NCBI GenBank assembly: GCA_964550375.1
Contig: CAZJYX010000017.1
Span: 20,121-84,120 of the forward strand
From: JAAYXS01 sp964550375
GTDB lineage: Bacteria > Planctomycetota > Phycisphaerae > UBA1845 > Fen-1342
Length of the DNA: 64,000 nucleotides
Reading direction: 5' to 3'
A model generated the notes under the pieces. That model had not been told where the DNA came from. It was given only the letters and a program-made list of their open reading frames with translations, and searched no databases. Below are positions 61,092-64,000 of this stretch, piece after piece. Both the position numbers and the translations under genes were made by a program. Position 1 is the stretch's first letter. Every line of letters starts with the position of its first letter.

Positions 61092-62270
61092 TCAGACAGC
61101 TCGTGATCCTGCCGCCGGCCGCGCCCTGGCCGAGACCCACAGCAACCAGCCGACGGTGCCCAGCGTTATCACCAGCATGGCGACGAACAAGATCAGTGGG
61201 GAGAGCTGCGTATTCACATTCTGGTGCCAGACCTCGCGCGAAAACAGCTCGCCGCGCGCCAAATAGCCCAGACGCACCGCCTCGCGCGCCGCCACCATTC
61301 CAACCAGCGTCACCACCGCGCAGCCGGCCAGGCCCGCGAACCACCGAAACTCCTGCGGGCGCTGCAACGCCATGAGCGCGTGGAAGATCTGCCCGACCAA
61401 GGCCAGCAGCCCCAACCACCACAGCACCGGATACACTCCCGGCCGCAGCAGCCCACCGCGGACTTCGCCCGGCAGCATGAAGAAGAACGTAAGGCCGAAC
61501 ACGGCCGTGACCGCCATCACCGGCAGCGCCACCCACAGGCCCGTGGTCGTGATGCGCGCGGCGACTTCCGGCGGATCCACCTGGCGCCACCGCCGCCACC
61601 AACCGACACCCGCCAGCCACAACCCGCAAACCACTACCGCCCCCAGATCATTGTGCCCGAGGCGCACATGCGTGGTCGTAGGCGTCACCGCCAGCCGGTT
61701 CTGGACCCACTCACCGCCCTGGGCCCACTGGTCCGGCTGAATCGAGAGCATGTGGTTGCTGGTCAGAATCAGGCTCACCGTGAAGAACAGCAGCGCGCAC
61801 GCCGCCGAAAACGGCAGGCGCTTGCCCGGCGAACGATCCCATCTCCCCAGACGATTGCTCAGGGCGCTGCTGAGCCGGTAGACCAGGAAGTAGGTCAGGT
61901 AGAAGGCCACAATGAGCAGCGGCACCAGCGCGAACCAGACAAACCCCAGGAAGATGTTGGCCGTGTAGAAGAACTGCCCGTACAGAACTTGTACGAACAG
62001 CAGCGGGGCCACGCCGGTCGTGATCGTGAAGCTGAACGTGACCGGCAGCATCTGCCAGATCACGCGGACGGTCAGGTTGTGGTTGCCGCGCCTGACCAGC
62101 GTCAGCACGTCCAGCACCGTGGCGACGATCGCGCCGCCCAGCGTCATGTTCATGAACAGCAGGTGCAGCAGCATCGTTAACGCCAACAGGAACTCGAACA
62201 CCCAGGTCGGCGCCGGCAGCCCCAGCGGGTCAAACGGCGGCACCGGCGGCGTTGCCAGCAACAGGTTCAT
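61092..62270 (-). CDS. Cytochrome bd-like oxidase, second membrane subunit
   Basis: 392 residues with about nine hydrophobic helices. MLLHLLFMNMTLGGAIVATV near the N-terminus resembles the first helices of CydA-type subunits (His and Gly pattern); FSFTITTGVAPLLFVQVLYGQFFY and FSAACALLFFTVSLILTSNHMLS follow. It overlaps the end of the cytochrome c-fused subunit by four bases (ATGA), so the two are produced together. Similar gene pairs occur in the bd superfamily outside the classical quinol oxidases. Ligands cannot be fully assigned by eye. Confidence 0.7.
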   Translation of the reverse strand: MNLLLATPPVPPFDPLGLPAPTWVFEFLLALTMLLHLLFMNMTLGGAIVATVLDVLTLVRRGNHNLTVRVIWQMLPVTFSFTITTGVAPLLFVQVLYGQFFYTANIFLGFVWFALVPLLIVAFYLTYFLVYRLSSALSNRLGRWDRSPGKRLPFSAACALLFFTVSLILTSNHMLSIQPDQWAQGGEWVQNRLAVTPTTTHVRLGHNDLGAVVVCGLWLAGVGWWRRWRQVDPPEVAARITTTGLWVALPVMAVTAVFGLTFFFMLPGEVRGGLLRPGVYPVLWWLGLLALVGQIFHALMALQRPQEFRWFAGLAGCAVVTLVGMVAAREAVRLGYLARGELFSREVWHQNVNTQLSPLILFVAMLVITLGTVGWLLWVSARARPAAGSRAV

Positions 62271-63724
62271 CGCTGCACCTCCCGGCCCAGTATGGCCAGC
62301 TCGGCGGCCAAGGCCTCGGCCCGGTCCGCCAGAATCTGCGACACCGGCAGGTGCGCGTATTCCGGCGGCGGCGGCTGATAGTCGCTGCCCCGGTCAAGCT
62401 CTACCAAGTATTCGATCAGTGCCTTCAACTCACCCTCCGTCCCGTGGAACGGCGGCATGTAGCCCCACTGCTCCAACTCCTTGACCTGCATCATGAGCAG
62501 CTCGCGCGACTTGCCCGAGATCAGCGACCGAATCGCATTCGTGCCGCGCAGCTCGTGGCACATGCGGCACTCGGCCTGGAACACGAACCGGCCCTGCTCC
62601 GGCAAGGGTAGCGCGCGCGCCTCTTCAGGCGTCATGCCCGGCGGCAGGACGAACGGCGCGTGCGCCAGGATGCCCTCGCGGTTGATCCGCTCCGGCCACT
62701 CGCCCAGGGCCGGAATCCCGTTGCTGTACAGGTAGCCGTAGATAACGTACGGCTTGCGGACCCCCTCACGCACGAACTCCGCCGACCCGGTGGCAACAAA
62801 GGCGCACCCGAGCAGCAGCAGGCTCGTCTCCAGGTTGACATAGCGATTCGCCCGCAGCAGACCGAAGTACGCGTACAGCCCGATCGCCACCGACACCACC
62901 ACGCCGAACGCCAGGAACATCATCATCGCCACCGCGCCGCCGCGCAGAAACTCCAGCGACGTCGGCGGCAACTGGGCGAAGTACCACCATCCGACCGGCA
63001 CCATCAGCACCAGCGGCGCCATGAACCAGGCCCCGTGGTTGATTATGCGCTGCCGCTCCTCACGCGTGTAGTTGCCGTACAAGTTGACGATGACGGCGAT
63101 GAAGATCGCCGCCAGCGACAAACACGAGATCGTGCGCAGAATCAACGACGGCCAGTACGTCTCGTTGAAGAACCCCAGCCAGAAACCCAGAGGCGGGTTA
63201 AGCGGCGCCCCGCCCCCCGTTTCCGCCGTCAGCCCCAGCCAGCGCCCCGGCGTCAGCATGAAGCACAGAATGCCGTTGATCACCACCAGGCTCATGAACG
63301 CCGCGATGCCGTAGATCCACGCCGTGGCGGCATGCGCCCGCGGCGACAACCGGCCCCAGCCGTAGTAGTACGCGTACCCCGCCGCGATTTCGATCGCGAA
63401 AAAGCACCATTCGATGGCCCAGCCCCAGACGAAGTTGTGGATCAGCCGGCTTGTCGCCGCGGGCGAAACCAGGCCGATGGTCACCCAGATGCCCACCCCG
63501 GTCAAAGCCCCCAAGACGAACGATAGTAACACGACGAACTGGGCATGGTCCTTCAGGTAGCGCAGCAGGAGCTGATCATTGCGCCGCAGCGCCACCGTGT
63601 GCGTGATGGCCATGTAGATGCCCGCGCCGACCGCGAACTGTGCTATCACCACGTGCACGATCGCCACGATGGCTATCAGCATGCCGCCGCCCAGACCGGT
63701 CACCTCGAACAGGGGATATTCCAT
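62267..63724 (-). CDS. Cytochrome bd-like oxidase subunit I fused to cytochrome c
   Basis: 485 residues. The N-terminal part resembles CydA: His24 in VAIVHVVIAQF (position of heme ligand His19), SFVLGALTGVGIWVTIGL, and WAIEWCFFAIEIAAGYAYYYGWGRLS with Glu105 and Glu112. After about eight helices a soluble C-terminal segment has a heme c motif Cys386-x2-Cys389-His390 (AECRMCHELRG) and WGYMPPFHG with the likely Met ligand. This is the build I recall for the OR-C-type branch of the bd superfamily, thought to take electrons from cytochrome c rather than quinol. ATG 63724 has GGAGG 10 bases upstream. Confidence 0.78.
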   Translation of the reverse strand: MEYPLFEVTGLGGGMLIAIVAIVHVVIAQFAVGAGIYMAITHTVALRRNDQLLLRYLKDHAQFVVLLSFVLGALTGVGIWVTIGLVSPAATSRLIHNFVWGWAIEWCFFAIEIAAGYAYYYGWGRLSPRAHAATAWIYGIAAFMSLVVINGILCFMLTPGRWLGLTAETGGGAPLNPPLGFWLGFFNETYWPSLILRTISCLSLAAIFIAVIVNLYGNYTREERQRIINHGAWFMAPLVLMVPVGWWYFAQLPPTSLEFLRGGAVAMMMFLAFGVVVSVAIGLYAYFGLLRANRYVNLETSLLLLGCAFVATGSAEFVREGVRKPYVIYGYLYSNGIPALGEWPERINREGILAHAPFVLPPGMTPEEARALPLPEQGRFVFQAECRMCHELRGTNAIRSLISGKSRELLMMQVKELEQWGYMPPFHGTEGELKALIEYLVELDRGSDYQPPPPEYAHLPVSQILADRAEALAAELAILGREVQR

Positions 63725-64000
63725 AATCGCTCGGCCTCCCGTGGTCCTGAGACTCGCGGGCCCAATCGTACGCCAACGGGCGCCATAGAAAAGGGCCCCG
63801 CCGCACAAAACTTATGCGCCTCCACCCCCGGCAGACCCCGCCCGCGGCCCGCCAGACGCCCACAGCCCGAGCCGCCGGCGGCCACCGGCGCGACGGCAGT
63901 CCTCCGTTCGCCCCGGTAACACGTGTCACGGGACGGTCAGCTTGACCGGCGCGGTTAGGCGCTGGGGCCGACAGGTTCGCCAAGGCGTTCCGGGCACTGC
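63725..64000. other. Upstream region of the oxidase genes
   Basis: 276 bases at the window end. It should hold the promoter of the oxidase operon. ORFs here do not look protein-coding; no RNA gene seen. Confidence 0.35.

Noticed and set aside
60964..61629. Minus-strand frame partly overlapping the second oxidase subunit
   Set aside because: Overlaps the real subunit in another frame and has Gly/Arg-rich composition without membrane segments.

Overview
The window is high-GC bacterial chromosome, most likely from a member of the Planctomycetota (Phycisphaerae-like). The signs are a secreted protease ending in a planctomycete-style dockerin (paired FDIxPF motifs), two PEP-CTERM proteins, several secreted HEAT-repeat proteins, a Kdo pathway gene (Gram-negative envelope) and a cytochrome bd-like oxidase with an attached cytochrome c motif. 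This placement is inferred from gene content; there is no rRNA in the window.

Layout. 1-9183 (+): a truncated prepilin peptidase, murI, a HEAT lipoprotein, a zinc dehydrogenase, the laccase-domain protein pgeF, a PIG-V-like mannosyltransferase, a lipoprotein and ligA. 9194-12485: Mut7-C protein and nitroreductase (-), then a secreted thioredoxin-like protein and a threonine aldolase (+). 12726-20188: a 1197-residue subtilisin with dockerin (+), an NtrC-type regulator and a large HEAT protein (-). 20641-31388: a PEP-CTERM protein (+), kdsB-pyrG (-), an HD-like gene, hpt and a PH-domain membrane protein (-), an HDOD protein (+), archease-rtcB (-), a second PEP-CTERM protein (-) and a tiny Lys-rich repeat protein directly downstream of smc (-). 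31423-41589: smc (-), a HerA-like ATPase (+), tadA and two envelope proteins (-), then ndk, cupin and Tat-exported superoxide dismutase (+). 41639-49764 (+): an envelope/glycan run (GT39-type transferase, LysM-L,D-transpeptidase, MBOAT protein, GH65 protein) and hflX.

49765-52925 looks like an acquired island: visibly lower GC, a protein of the violaxanthin de-epoxidase family (otherwise a plant and algal family), an unknown lipoprotein, remnants of a sigma factor and a recombinase, and at the edge a tRNA-Pro. 53515-63724: two CNNM/CBS membrane proteins, a radical SAM protein, a histone-deacetylase-family enzyme, a small membrane protein, dodecin, two unknown proteins and the two-gene bd-like oxidase.

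Functional links visible from gene order: kdsB with pyrG (CTP made and used for Kdo activation), archease with rtcB (RNA ligation), smc with a basic DNA-binding-like peptide, transpeptidase with MBOAT protein (4-base overlap), and the two oxidase subunits (4-base overlap). Two candidate non-coding RNAs were read by eye: a three-way-junction structure at 30976-31080, and a promoter-to-terminator small RNA at 38050-38155. The most noteworthy item is the bacterial violaxanthin de-epoxidase-like lipoprotein at 50036-50977.
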